Below the pieces are notes generated by a model that did not search any database, had not been told where the DNA came from, and saw only the letters and a list, made by a program, of their open reading frames with translations. Positions 25,534 through 36,769 of a DNA stretch of 64,000 nucleotides are shown piece by piece (the stretch's first letter is position 1; each line of letters begins with the position of its first letter). Source of the stretch: Bradysia coprophila (Eukaryota > Arthropoda > Insecta > Diptera > Sciaridae); contig NC_050738.1 in assembly GCF_014529535.1 (NCBI RefSeq), positions 1,984,001-2,048,000 on the forward strand, read 5' to 3'. The position numbers and the translations under genes are program-made.

Positions 25534-27600
25534 AATGAATCGCTGCTAATATGGTGGGACGAGAACGCAAAATTGGATTGAACTTTTGTGATTGTTGGTG
25601 TAGTGATCAACAATTGCAACGAAAAGCGAACGTGAATTTGTCGTTTATTAGATGTCGCTTTGCATCAGAACATTCCGATGACGACTTCACGTACACTTTA
25701 ATTCGTTGTATCTCTGCAGTCACAAACTTGTCTTCATTCCAATGGATGTTTAGGCATGAAGCTAGTGCGAGTATTACATGTTTATAATCAACTTAATGGC
25801 TATGATGTAGATACACGATCTAAAACAAAATTATTTAGAGTTTAGAGTACAGCGAAAAACAAGGAACTTATCTCACTTAAACAAATATCGTTAAATTAAA
25901 AAGAAGAAGAAAAAAATTACCAAGACTGAAAAAAAAAACGAGAGCTAAAATTAATGAATGTGTCGTACTTCGCGAATCGAACGGTCATCATTAGGACAAA
26001 AAGTGTGAGCAAAATGAATCTCCCAATTTTATGATGTAGTCTGGCGAGACGATTCGATCAATTTCCTTTTGCTATATTTATCACCATTGTAGATAGGTGC
26101 AGTTACATGACCCACACACTCGCAGTAAGGTGAGGACCATCACGAGTTGATGTGGTTTATATTTGTAGATTATCATCAAGTGAAGAGCAAGATAAAAATT
26201 TGTGACACCTTGAACGATAAAGCGATGTCATTTCCAACAAAAACGCAGAACTTGAAAATCTAGTCCTTCAAATGTTAAACGAAATATTTGATCTGGAAAT
26301 ACTGACTACAACAACTTCTAAATCAGAAAGCTGTGTGTACTTATGCTCGTCCATGCTTTTAATTGTAGAGAACCTAAAGAGTAAGATAGAGGACACAGCC
26401 GCCTTTACAGAAAATATTTAAAATCTTCCGCAAAAAAGCTTTCATCTCTATCACCGTAGCAAAACAGACAATCAGTATAATTCGTACAAATTCGACAAAA
26501 TTCAAAATTCGCCTTTTTACCGCTGACTAAGCCAAGATCTGAGAATATTTGCATGCTTAGTTACAATTTTTTATGTAATTTTCGTTAGCTCTTCTTGAAA
26601 CGGTCTCTATATATGTCACGAATATGTTGGAAAGTGAGAAGAATCTGAGAACGAACTGGAACGCCAATGCAAATTGAACGGATATGCTTTTCAACTGTTA
26701 TTACCTTCGATTTGAGCGGTAATTACTCCGAGAATCTTTGCGAGCGAATTCTTCACATGCAAAGAGAACAAAGAGAACGACTCGACATTTTAGTCACCTA
26801 TTTAGAGGCAACATTCTCATTTCTCTACACCTTCAGTCGTAGATGCGTAAACATTGTGACTTATCTTTGATTAACAAAATCTGAATTCCCCTTAGAATAC
26901 TTGATAAAATACCGATAGAACGATAAACACTAACCGCAGTTAAGCTAAAAATTTGATGAATTTAAATAAAAATGATCGAAAAACGGACCCAGACCACATT
27001 ATATTCCCATAAATATCTTAAATATCTCAACAAAACTATAAATAACCGAAACATAGACATTATACAAATTTCGAAACAACAAATCAAAGAAAAATATTTA
27101 AATTAACAAAAACAGACAAATCGATTTAGTAAAAAAAAACTTATCTTCCAAAATGACAGAAAAATTCTTATGCAATTGAAAAATAAATGAAACAAAAAAA
27201 AAGAAAATTATCCGAGAGTCTAGTTGATAAGCTTTAGTTCGGAAAGAAAATTATTTGTAGAAAATTTACGCCAAAGAAAATTTTACCTGTTTCTTTAGTT
27301 GTTGTCGTTGGACAATGACAAAAAAACAATCTTAAAAATTATTTTTTTTTAATTATTAGGCGCTTGCATAATTGATACGAATAACATTTAAAAAAAATAT
27401 TTTATGTTTGATGGCATAGCGAAACCGGGAAGCTAAAAGTATTAGGTATATATGATGTGATATCGATTAATTGTAAACATTTTAAACATTAAATTAAACT
27501 GCAATTCATAAATTCAAAGTGTTTTTTGTTGTCATTAGGTCTCCTCAAGGGTAGGTCATAATCGAGTAGTCACAGTGAACCAGGGCCTTGATTCCTAAAT
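25534..27600. other. Probable 3' UTR of long goliath form, then intergenic
   Basis: AT-rich sequence with many poly-A tracts, no recognisable exon and no repeat family. A short open frame at 25551-25787 directly after the stop has no family features. Confidence 0.45.
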
Positions 27601-27654
27601 TTTTTTATAATTTTCCAAAAATTTACCTTAGACTTTTCTCGGTAAATTTTGGTG

Positions 27655-28089
27655 AATCCACGCCATTAGTCATATAAATTTATACGTTAGAGAGAGCTTT
27701 TTTCTCCTTTGTTACGATCTGTCTGTTTTTTTATTTTGCGATTTTGTATGGAAATGAAAACTAAAATTGAGATATCTTTGCTATTTTAAGTGGTTTTTCA
27801 TATTTTTTGGAACAAAATCTTTTAAAGTGTGTTTGGAATCGATTGACATTAACAAAATAATAAAATAGAAAAAATATTTTCACACAAGCTGTTAATGTCA
27901 ATCGATTCCAAACACATTTTAAAACATTTTGGTCCAAAAAAATATGAAAAACCACTTAAAACAGCAAAGATATCTCAATTTTAGTTTTCATTTCCATACT
28001 AAATCGCAAAATAGAAAAACTGACAGATCGTAACAAAGGAGAAAAAGCTCTCTCTGACGTATAAATTTATACGACTAATGGCGTGGATT
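27655..28089. mobile_element. Long-hairpin MITE (435 bp)
   Basis: The ends AATCCACGCCATTAGTC and GACTAATGGCGTGGATT are inverted. Pairing continues for roughly 200 bp on each side (for example TCAATCGATTCCAAACAC), leaving a central AT-rich loop near 27865. A transcript would fold into a very long hairpin. No open frame of interest. Confidence 0.8.
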
Positions 28090-28411
28090 AAGTAAATGTT
28101 TGGTACATTTGGGTAATTTGGGTCAGAAAATTGAGTAAACAGATTTACCAATAATATGCTCCGCATTGAACATGATGAGTAATTAAACGAAGAATACACA
28201 CACACAAGAGAGAGCGTAAAATAAGATACTTAAATGACATTGAGCATGAGCAAAATTAACTCTAAATCTACATGAAATGGCTTCACAATTTATTCCTGTG
28301 CAAAGTGCTGGCGCCCATTAGGTTTATTCTGCTATAACAGTTTCGATTCGAAATGGAAAATAATAAGAAAGTGTTCTGCCGTGTTCAGCTAAAACAACGT
28401 TTAACATTTGT

Positions 28412-28595
28412 AGCCTTTAGAAGTAGTTGCAAAAGTTGTTGCAAAAAACATTTTCCGTTTACAGATTTTGCAACTACTTTTGCAACTACTTCAGCCGGCT
28501 CCCAGCCTTTCGAAGTAGTTGCGAAAGTTGTTGCAAGAAACATTTTCCTTTTACAAATTTTGCAACTTCTTTTGCAACAACTTCAGGAGGGTAAC
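28412..28595. repeat. Tandem pair of hairpins
   Basis: Two units about 92 bp apart (from 28412 and 28504) each contain GAAGTAGTTGC..GTTGTTGCAA and, about 30 nt later, the complement TTGCAACTACTTTTGCAAC. Each unit therefore folds on itself and the pair is a direct repeat. The 86-codon frame across it is a by-product. Confidence 0.65.
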
Positions 28596-28853
28596 ATTTG
28601 TATCAGCTTTTAAAGTACTTTCGAAAACTTTAAGCTTTAGTATTCTACGAAATATTTCAATCTTCCAATAGAATCCACAAAAAGCTCAAAGCTTCCGAAA
28701 GTTCTCCAAAACACACAAATACCGTGATACCGCCTATGTGTAGAAGTGCCACACCCAAACAAAGGCTTATCATTCGTTGAACGGGAACCAAAATGTTGAG
28801 CTTAAGACGAACAAAATTAATTGACTGGGCATATGGTAGTCCAACTTCTCAAG

Positions 28854-29024
28854 CAATATCCTCTCTAGCAAGCAAACTCTCATAAAAAAATCGAATAAGG
28901 GTTTGAGAAACTCTGTTTCTAAGACTTAAAGTGAACAGACTCACGAATCGTAAACAAATATCAGAGTTTCACAAACGTCTTTACCACCTTAATAAATGTA
29001 GTTTGTTTGCTAGAGATGGTATTG
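28854..29024. mobile_element. MITE family A copy 1, 7-bp TSD
   Basis: The ends CAATATCCTCTCTAGCAAGC and the complement of CAATACCATCTCTAGCAAAC bound 171 bp, flanked by TCTCAAG on both sides (28847-28853 and 29025-29031). The core shares CTTAAAGTGAACAGACTCAC with copy 2 at 33790-34006. Confidence 0.85.
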
Positions 29025-29630
29025 TCTCAAGTCGTTTCGAACATATCTACGAAAGTAGTTATCATTAAAACATAATTTGAAAGGTATTTCCAATGACTAC
29101 GAAACAAAAGTTTATGAAAATCGGTTAGTGTTGACGCGAGGTAGAGTTCGAAGTATGATGTGTACTTTGCACATACTCTCGTAATTATGTTATAGATTTC
29201 GCACTATTGATACGTTTTAACTCACACCAAGAAAGCATAACTCCTGTTTTAACGAAAGAAATGCTGACATTCCAACCAACCAAACCTTTTCTAAGTTATT
29301 GCTAGTTGCAATGCTTTGCCACTACACCCATATCGAGAAAATTATTTATAACCTGAACAGGTAGTGGCAAAAGTACTATCAACATAAGGAGACTAGTCAT
29401 AGTTTCATGCATGTGAAAAATGTAACTAACACAAAGTTATATCTTATTTGATCGACTCTAATAGGTTTTTCGGGTCAATATACTGCATACAAACGCTGAA
29501 TGCTATCACCTACAACAATTCAACAAGAATGTTCATTGAAGTAGGAACTTGCGTCACATTTATCTGTTTGAGGGCTTCTGACTGATATAAATAATATGCA
29601 AAAGCAAGCCAATTGTAAAAATATTATCTC

Positions 29631-29757
29631 ATACACGCACTAAAACTAAAGCTGGTGCCGAATCAGCAATAATACACAAGTAGAGTGTGTTTGTTGATCA
29701 GCTGGTGAAGTTCAGCTGTTGCTGATTCGGCACAAGCCGTTACTTTAGTGCGTGTAT
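29631..29757. mobile_element. Foldback element with ATACACGCACTAAA ends
   Basis: The outer arms ATACACGCACTAAA/TTTAGTGCGTGTAT and the inner arms GTGCCGAATCAGCAA/TTGCTGATTCGGCAC surround an interrupted palindrome with GTTGATCAGC. 127 bp, no clear target duplication. It lies about 170 bp upstream of the four-repeat gene. Confidence 0.7.
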
Positions 29758-29929
29758 ATCTTATCTTTGAATTTTAGAATTTGCGATAAGGTCTAGTGAT
29801 TAGATGTCGTCCCTTACAGTGAATTGAATGTGTCATAATATATTTCACAAGTCACATATAGCTTGGATTACGCTTTTAGTCGTAGAAGTTATTATTAGGA
29901 GTCAACGCTAAGAAATAAGTCTTAAAGTA

Positions 29930-32900
29930 ATGTTACGAATATGTTTCAAAAATGCTATTATCATTGTTCTGATTCTTCAGTGCTCAATTTCAAAAGTAAG
30001 AAATACAAAAATTAATGTCAAATGTCTGATATTGACAATTATATTTTTAACTTTTAGGGCGAAGATCAATTTTCGAAACCCGATTTGGCTCCGTCTACAA
30101 ATGATGTAAGTTTCACACACTAATACTGTGTAAATAAATGATTTCTGCATTTTCTATAGAAAAGACATTTTGCGCAAATGACATAAATTATAAGTCAACT
30201 TATATAGTGACACACCATTAAGCGTACCGTCTTTTTCTAAATCTCTTATTTTTTGAGTCCACTTTGTTCAAAGCACTGACAGTGCTTTGCTTTGTTCCTT
30301 ACATTCGACATTTTTCTTACATATATTTAATTTAGAACTAAATGGCTGTCTGTGATACATCAGATTCAATTCTTGGGGATTCAGTTCTCCAGAATTTGGG
30401 GGATTGCACCGCCAAGGCACCTAGCAGGGGTAATAGATCATTTTCATTTCTTTTTTCTTAATGTCATTGCAAAATTTGCCAATAAGCAAAGCACCTAGCA
30501 GGGTAGTAGAGATTTTTACACGTCAAATAGAGTAGTATTTTCATACCAATAATACCATTAGCAGCCTTAATAAAATTACCATTATTGCCATGGCATTAAG
30601 AAATAAAAGTTATGGAAATATTCGCATACTTCGATTAAAGTACTACTTTAATGTTTTCTATTACCCTGCTAGGTGCTTTGCAATAAGGTATTATTGGTAT
30701 CAAAATAGTGCTCTCCTTGATGTGGTAAAACCTCTATTACCCTGCTAGGTGCTTATGCACAGCTTGTTGGTTCAATTTATTTCTTGTCATCAGTTTAACA
30801 AAATTCTTAGAATTCGATGCTGAACGTAAATAATGCATTTAATGCTTGCATTATCAAGCTTTTTTTACAGAATATTTGTAAATTGTTTTCTGTGAAAATT
30901 GATAAGTGTTTTAGCTTAAGATACAGCGGAAAATTTTTTCATATGTACATTAATACTCATCGTTACTTTGAATGACAAAAGTTAATATTTGTTCTTACAC
31001 TTGTTTGTGCAAATGATTCTGATTTTATTTTATTTTTGTCACGGCAGATTAAAGTAAACCAGGCAGGAGCGCTTGATTTCACTAGAGACCTGAATTATCT
31101 ACAGCCTTTGTGCTTTGCGAATAAAAATTTTCAATTTATGTCAGTGTTCATTTGAGTTCATTTTCATACAGTGTATTAGGTCACTTATTTGACGTTTCAA
31201 AAATGAACCGCTACTGCCTGGTTTATTTTACTCTGCCGTGTTGACGTCTATTGGTTATAAAAACAATAATTTCGTCGATTTCCGTACTCATGATTAGATA
31301 TTTTTATGTAAATGATCTAATTTGTGGAGTAAGGTTAAATTCTGTTTTTAATACGAAACAAAAAGTCCTAAGCTAATGCATCTGCACCTGCGGAACCTAC
31401 TAATGTTGAAGAAAAATAACACCCAGAAAAATTGATGCAAATATGTAGATTAAGGAATTTGTTTATGAATTGTCCCAGTGCCGAACTGGCCCTATGGGAG
31501 TTCGGGAGATTCCCGAATGGCCTTTTGAATTTTGTATGGATAAAAAGCGACGAAGGGTCTTTCGAAAAATTTCTTCATACAACGCCCGAAGGGCTTTTTG
31601 AGCCAGTCTGGCAATGTATTGTCCGTTGTTAAGTGGATCGCCACCGGTTTCTGGTGGATTTTGAATTTTGTTTTTTGCATGTTATTGACAATTTCAAGAT
31701 ATTTCAATTGGGATGTTACGCTGATCACTTGATGAAAAAGGACTCTACCTAGCACAAATTAAAGACCTTGGACATATGTCCGAGACGGGATTGACGGGAT
31801 GGCTCAGTGGTTACGTACTAGCCTTCCACCAAAATGATCCGGGTTCGATTCCCGTGACAGACAAATTCCGCATGGAATTTTTCTAGCGATTATATCGCAT
31901 TGGTAACGTCCTTAGTTCACTCAAGCTTCATAATTTGGGTAGTTGCGGTGTGTTTGGTGGCTGCAACGATGTACACACTGAATGAATCGTATGACGTAAC
32001 CCAAATACGATGAATTTGTGTACATATGTCTAGCCTACATTAAGGCGAGATATCAATTTCGCACCTAACTTTCCTCAGAGAGTAATTACATACTTCGAGG
32101 CGTGGTTCGGAAGTCACGTAAAGCCGGTGGTCCAGACTGAACTTGTTATTGGCTGTAAAAGGCTGTTAGAACGGTCTCAAAACCAACAAATAAATAAATA
32201 AATATGTTTGACATTTCAATGTGGGCAACATAGAGAAATTTAATTTCAAACCCCATCGAAACCCCGTGCTTCCATCTACACTACATTAAAAACACATGCC
32301 GAGCGAGCCAATCTTAATCTACAGGTTATGCCATCTCAGGATTAATCACGAAAAATAGTTTCAACATTTTGTTTTAGCCAAGTTGATTTTGCGTACATTT
32401 TGCGATGTCGGTTTTACTGATTTCAGTGTCACTCATCTCCGTAAATGGCATAGCCTGTTCTTTCATAACCTTGGTATGAATGTTGATGCAAAGTGTTTTA
32501 ATTCGGCGTTATTAGGCCACGAAGTATATTGTGTGACTCGAACTGTAATTGTGACACATCTTGCACTCGATGTCATAAGTAAGTATTATACACTGTGCAT
32601 AACATACTATTGTGATTGTTTATACTATCCTTACCTGGTGACCCTATTGTATACGATGAACGAAGCAACACTATACACACGGCAGAGTAAAAAAAACCAG
32701 GCAGTAGCGGTTCATTTTCGAAACGTCAAATAACAGACCTAACACACTGTATGAAAATGAACTCAAATGAAGACTGACATAAATTGAAAAATTGTATTCG
32801 CAAAAAATGTATTGCTACTAGGTTACTCAGGTCCTCAGTCAAAGTAGCGCTCCTGCCTGGTTAAATTTACTCTGTCGTGCTATACACTATTACTACGTGA

Positions 32901-33787
32901 AGTCTTCTCCTTCAAAAATATCATATTTACGTTTCGTTTAATTACAGAGTGTAGAGCAACCATCTCAACCATTATTTTCATCCCCCGAACCAGTAATGTC
33001 GAACCGGAACATCGTTAATATTTGCGACAACAATTTGTGGAAAATTGCTTGCTCAGTTTATGAAAGAACCGCAAGTACCGAGCTTCTTGTTTCACATTCC
33101 ATGTTTTGCTTCGGTTCATCCTCATTCAGTTACAGTTCAACAACATTGAACACCATGTGTGAATCAATAAAAGAGTCTACAAATATGTATAACAACTACT
33201 TGTGGATAGGATCTTGTGCGGTTTATAAGGAAACGTCATCCTCACAACTTCTTGTCGCACATACTATGTCCGCTTTCCGATTAAATTCATTTTCATATGA
33301 TTCAATCACATTGAACGCTATCTGTGATGCAAATGGACCATCACCGGTGACAAGTGCCAATATTTGTGATACTACATGGACAACTGCTTGTGCAATTCAC
33401 CAACGGACATTTGACGCACGGCCTCTTGTTTCATATGCAATGAGAGCGTTTAATTTGGGTTCATTCTCATACAATGAAAATACATTGAACATTATGTGCA
33501 AATCAGGAATTTTTGAACATTTAAATGAAAATTGTCATAATTCATGGAAAGTTGCTTGTGCACTTTATGAGGAAACAAATAATTCAAATGTTCTTGTTTC
33601 ACATATAATGTCGACGTACCAACTGAATTCATTTTCACATAGTGAAAACACGTTGAAAACTATTTGTAATTCAATAATTGAAACTATTGAAACGAATGCT
33701 GCCGTTCCAGTAAAAAGAATGACATTTTGCCTATTGACTATGGTTGTACTATTACCCCTTTTTCTGATGAGGGAATATATTGGTTAG
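29930..33787 (+). CDS. Secreted/membrane protein with four tandem Cys repeats, unrecognised
   Basis: The exons I infer are 29930-29995 (signal peptide, MLRICFKNAIIIVLILQCS), 30058-30105 and 32948-33787, all phase 0 (317 aa). After a short linker come four repeats of about 46 residues at about 64-109, 119-164, 178-222 and 234-278. The consensus is C-x(7-8)-C, with Trp four residues before the second Cys, then Y-x-x-T, LLVSHxM, xFxLxSFSY and TLNxMC. Three Cys per repeat are kept, except that repeat 2 has Tyr for the first and repeat 1 has one extra. A hydrophobic C-terminal helix (about 296-312) follows. The frame stops at 33787. Alternatively, a donor at 33782 joins an exon at 34112-34178, which replaces the last residue by a basic tail ending DLQHR. 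The pattern suggests a disulfide-rich ectodomain on a membrane stalk. I do not recognise the repeat family, and the long intron leaves the link to the signal exon inferred. Confidence 0.72.
30395..30752. repeat. Nested inverted repeats with AGCACCTAGCAGGG
   Basis: The word GCACCTAGCAGGG occurs at about 30396 and 30490, and its complement at about 30664 and 30738, giving two nested inverted pairs. The inner pair extends to AATAAGCAAAGCACCTAGCA. It looks like one TIR element inserted in, or duplicated within, another. Confidence 0.65.
31040..31240. mobile_element. MITE family B copy 1 (CACGGCAG ends)
   Basis: The ends CACGGCAGATTAAAGTAAAC and the complement of CACGGCAGAGTAAAATAAAC surround a 200-bp body. 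It matches 32678-32879 in reverse complement (shared GGCAGTAGCGGTTCATTTT). No intact target duplication here. Confidence 0.75.
31786..32204 (+). mobile_element. tRNA-derived SINE
   Basis: It has a tRNA-like head with an A box (TGGCTCAGTGG, 31800-31810) and a B box (GGTTCGATTCC, 31842-31852). A tRNA-unrelated body of about 300 bp and a tail of AAAT repeats (32188-32204) follow. The head cannot fold as a good tRNA (no matching acceptor stem), so this is a SINE and not a tRNA gene. The end of the body (AAGTCACGTAAAGCCGGTGG) resembles LINE 3' ends, which would explain its mobilisation. That part is inference. It lies in sense orientation in an intron. Confidence 0.8.
32678..32879. mobile_element. 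MITE family B copy 2, 7-bp TSD
   Basis: CACGGCAGAGTAAAAA ... ACTCTGTCGTG ends, 202 bp, flanked by a perfect CTATACA duplication (32671-32677 and 32880-32886). Inverted relative to copy 1 at 31040-31240. Confidence 0.82.
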
Positions 33788-33789
33788 TG

Positions 33790-34006
33790 CAATACCCTCT
33801 CTCTTATCGAAAATCGAATTGGAGTGTAAAATAAGTTTAAGAAACTCTGTTTCTTCATAAGACCTAAAGTGAACAGACTCACGAATCGTAAACAAGTATC
33901 AGAGTTTCACAAACGTCTTTACCACCTTAATAAATGCAAAGCATGTAAACACAGTGTTTATATAATTTGAATAAGTGTAGTAGTTTGCTTGCCAGAGAGG
34001 GTATTG
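33790..34006. mobile_element. MITE family A copy 2, at the splice donor of the four-repeat gene
   Basis: The CAATACCCTCTCT ends, 217 bp, are flanked by GTTAGTG at 33783-33789 and 34007-34013. That duplicated 7-mer is also the candidate 5' splice site of the four-repeat gene's last intron. The element brings its own AATAAA (33929-33934). Confidence 0.85.
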
Positions 34007-34275
34007 GTTAGTGATATAAGTAACATTGTCTAAACATATTTCATAGTTTCCATTAAGTACTTACTGATTAAAAATGTTATTTCTGAATATATTCCAATTT
34101 TATTTTTAGAGTATTGCCTTCGACGCCTCAAGAGAGAGCCTAAAGTTCCAACGGATCTTCAGCATCGTTAGCACATTCTGGACTGCGTCTGAGCCCACCC
34201 TGGCGAAGAAGAAAAATACTAAAGATGTGAAGATGTTTTGTAGCTAGAAGTCTTAGTACAGAATGTCAATTCTAT

Positions 34276-34672
34276 CTTTTTTTCATTACACCAACTACGA
34301 AAGTTGTAATTTTCGCTTCCCGAATGAGATGCGAAAGTATAAAAATTCAACTCTCAGTTAGCCACGACATCACAAGAGGTGCGAAAATACTTTCGCCTCC
34401 CAACAGAGGAGCAAAAGTACTTTCGCCCCTCAAACGAGGATGCGAAAGTAAATGACAGCAACAACATGTGTTCCGTCTGGTGTCGTTGTGATCACTGTGA
34501 TTGTTGTGATAGAAAAGAACGTTGCCAATAATTTATAAATTTTTCTTTTACCAGGGGGCTGCCGCCCCCTGGACCCCCGCATATTTCAACCTATTTCGGT
34601 AAATTTCATCAGTTGAAACATTATAAGGAAGCTCAAATTACAATTTTCGTAGTTGTTGTAATGAAAAGTTGT
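34276..34672. repeat. Compound inverted-repeat element rich in CGAAAGTA
   Basis: The left arm (TTCATTACACCAACTACGAA) and the right arm (its complement, TTCGTAGTTGTTGTAATGAA) enclose several GCGAAAGTA words and a GGGGGCTGCCGCCCCCTGG hairpin (34554-34575). Just downstream, GATCACATGGCACGACG pairs with CGTCCCTTGTGATC (34676-34792). Non-coding. Confidence 0.6.
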
Positions 34673-35321
34673 GTGGATCACATGGCACGACGTAAAAAAA
34701 TTCAACCTGTGCGATTGCCGCCCTGGCCTTCGGCCACGGGCTGCAAACTTCGCACACGGTTGAATTTTTTTACTTTCGTCCCTTGTGATCCAAATAACCA
34801 TTCCTTAACCCCTCAACAGCTAGAAGGAAAATCTTGTGTGAATTTGTGAAATCTTCAACTAATCGAAATTAAAGCCATCTCTCGATTGTAATGGTTGATG
34901 GTTTGACAGAATCGTCTTTCAATTCTAAGAATTTCGTGGAACAACACATGCTTATCGCAGCAACTCGTTGCGATCTCTTAGGTTTCATCACAGCACTGCT
35001 GCTAGCATGAAAACTGAATTGACAAGTGTCAAATTTGGAGGCTTTAATGATACGAGCTGCCGCTAAGGATTGTTTGTATTGTATGTTTTAACTCATACAA
35101 TGAAAGTAAAGTCATCTATCTGCACAGCCTACTCTGATTTCATCAGCCTCCTAATATTTTGTATGTTCATGCTAGAAGCAGAGCTGTGGTTTCATCCAAA
35201 ATAATTTCCGTTTGGTCTTTTAATTTACTACAAAAATTGACTTTTAATGATAAGCCGAAAAACGATTAGATCAAAATTGATTTCATCATTCGTTTCAGTG
35301 TGCTATTACCATTCCATTGAA

Positions 35322-36120
35322 ATGGCCGTGCCACGTTTATTTTTCATTTTTCTATATGTAACAACGGCAACAATGAGCGTTAGGGCAAAGGTTTGTAGTA
35401 GAACGAGCTGAAGCTTTGTTTTACCAAATTTCTGGACCAGTCTTCACAATCAATTTACTTGATTGTGAGCGGCTACTTATGAAATTTCAACATTCCAGTC
35501 ATTCTATGAAACTGTACTAACGAGCGCTTACTGCAAAATATTGGATCCCCATATCGTGTACAACTACACTTGCATTCACAAACATGTCAATGGAACAATG
35601 AGTGTAGTGACACAGGATATTACCTTTCAACCTGGTGTCGTTCTCAATAACTATTACGTAAGTGGGAGAATTCCGAGAGTAGAAAATTTATTGGTTCCTC
35701 TTTATAGGTGAGAATTCAATTAAACCGTCAATTCGGCAAAACGTTTCGACCTTTTATGATAAATGCCGAAGTAGATTTGTGCGCTCTATCAAAGAATAAT
35801 TCGATCCAATCGCTGATAACGAAAGTAATCGATCTGAAGGACCGGACACAATACGGCAGTTGGTATCACCCGTGTCCTGTTTCGGTAATTTTTTTTGTCC
35901 AAGGTCACAAATTAAGAAAAGTTGCTCACTCTCAAACCTGTAGGGAAGAAGATATGAAATTGATGTACCTATGGATTCTAAAAAAATACCTGCTGTGGCC
36001 GGGAATGGAGGTTATCGATTAGATTTGATCGGTTTCACCTTTGTGGGCGGCGTGAAAAAAGAGTTCCGTTTAACACATCTATTCGGAGAGTGTCGTTTAA
36101 AATCAAAAAGAGGCTCCTAG
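35322..36120 (+). CDS. DUF1091-like secreted protein, paralogue 1
   Basis: Exons 35322-35390, 35499-35657, 35708-35884 and 35944-36120 are all phase 0 (193 aa). The first exon encodes just the signal peptide (MAVPRLFFIFLYVTTATMSV). The mature part has Cys35, Cys48, Cys101, Cys132 and Cys185 and potential N-glycosylation sites at NYT and NGT. It includes VRIQLNRQFGKTFRPFMINA, then VDLCAL, WYHPCPVS and GGYRLDLIGF. The order (basic beta-strand block, F-D-x-C, long helix, CP, then Y-R-L) is that of the insect DUF1091 family, which is related to lipid-binding ML-fold proteins. No specific function is assigned. Introns are 108, 50 and 59 nt. Confidence 0.8.
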
Positions 36121-36289
36121 CCTATTGCTTTTCGATTTGGATGCTTTCAGTACTACTGAATCAGTAGTAAAAGTGTTAAGTGTAGTAGGATTAACAGTTA
36201 ATTATCCTTTAATTTAAATAGATAAAAAAAAAATGTTTTTGTGTGTTGTGGCGTTTCTTTTGTGTGTGAAGTCACCGAAGACACCTAAA

Positions 36290-36450
36290 TCCTTATTTAA
36301 GTCCCTGGAGAGTATATTAGGTAAAAAAGTTTATGAAAATCGGTTAATGACACGAGCCAGAGTCCCTGGAGTGCGACTCAAACTTGCTACTCGGCCATAG
36401 AATGATCGAATGATGGTAGTTCCTCGAGTCAATTTTCATCAAAAACGAAT
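36290..36450 (+). repeat. Repeat shared by the DUF1091 units and the 55 kb element
   Basis: CTTATTTAAGTCCCTGGAGA, AAAAAAGTTTATGAAAATCGG and TTGCTACTCGGCC recur at 39945-40100. Related words (AAAAAAAGTTTATG, GGCTACTCGGCCGTACAG) are at 55630-55930. Copies 2 and 3 of the DUF1091 unit thus carry an older repeat in their upstream flank. Confidence 0.65.
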
Positions 36451-36769
36451 AAATAATTGGTTGCAAACGGAAATTACGCTATGGATTTCACACTATAGGT
36501 ATAAGTGAGGTATGCGTTTTGCAATAGGTTTGCATTTCGGACCAGGCATGCTAAACGTTTCGAACAAGGTATACTTGAAAAGTACATTAGGTGAATACGT
36601 AGATGCTTATCCAGCAGCTCGCTCCGAGTTCAACTGGTTTCATTCAAAATCATTTCCTCTTGGTCTTTTAATTTACAACAAAAATTGACTATTAATGATC
36701 AGCTGAAGAACATTTAGATCGAAGTGAATATCATCATTCGTTTCAGTTTGCTATTACCATTCCATCGAC

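Larger units (their letters stand above)
30106..32947 (+). other. Second intron of the four-repeat gene
   Basis: This intron runs from GTAAGTTTC to TTTAATTACAG. It contains a nested AGCACCTAGCAGGG element (30395-30752), two copies of a CACGGCAG-ended MITE in opposite orientations (31040-31240 and 32678-32879) and a SINE (31786-32204). Open frames here are shadows of these elements. Confidence 0.65.

Noticed and set aside
31800..31870. Possible tRNA gene
   Set aside because: The A and B boxes are good, but no acceptor stem closes and a SINE body and AAAT tail follow.
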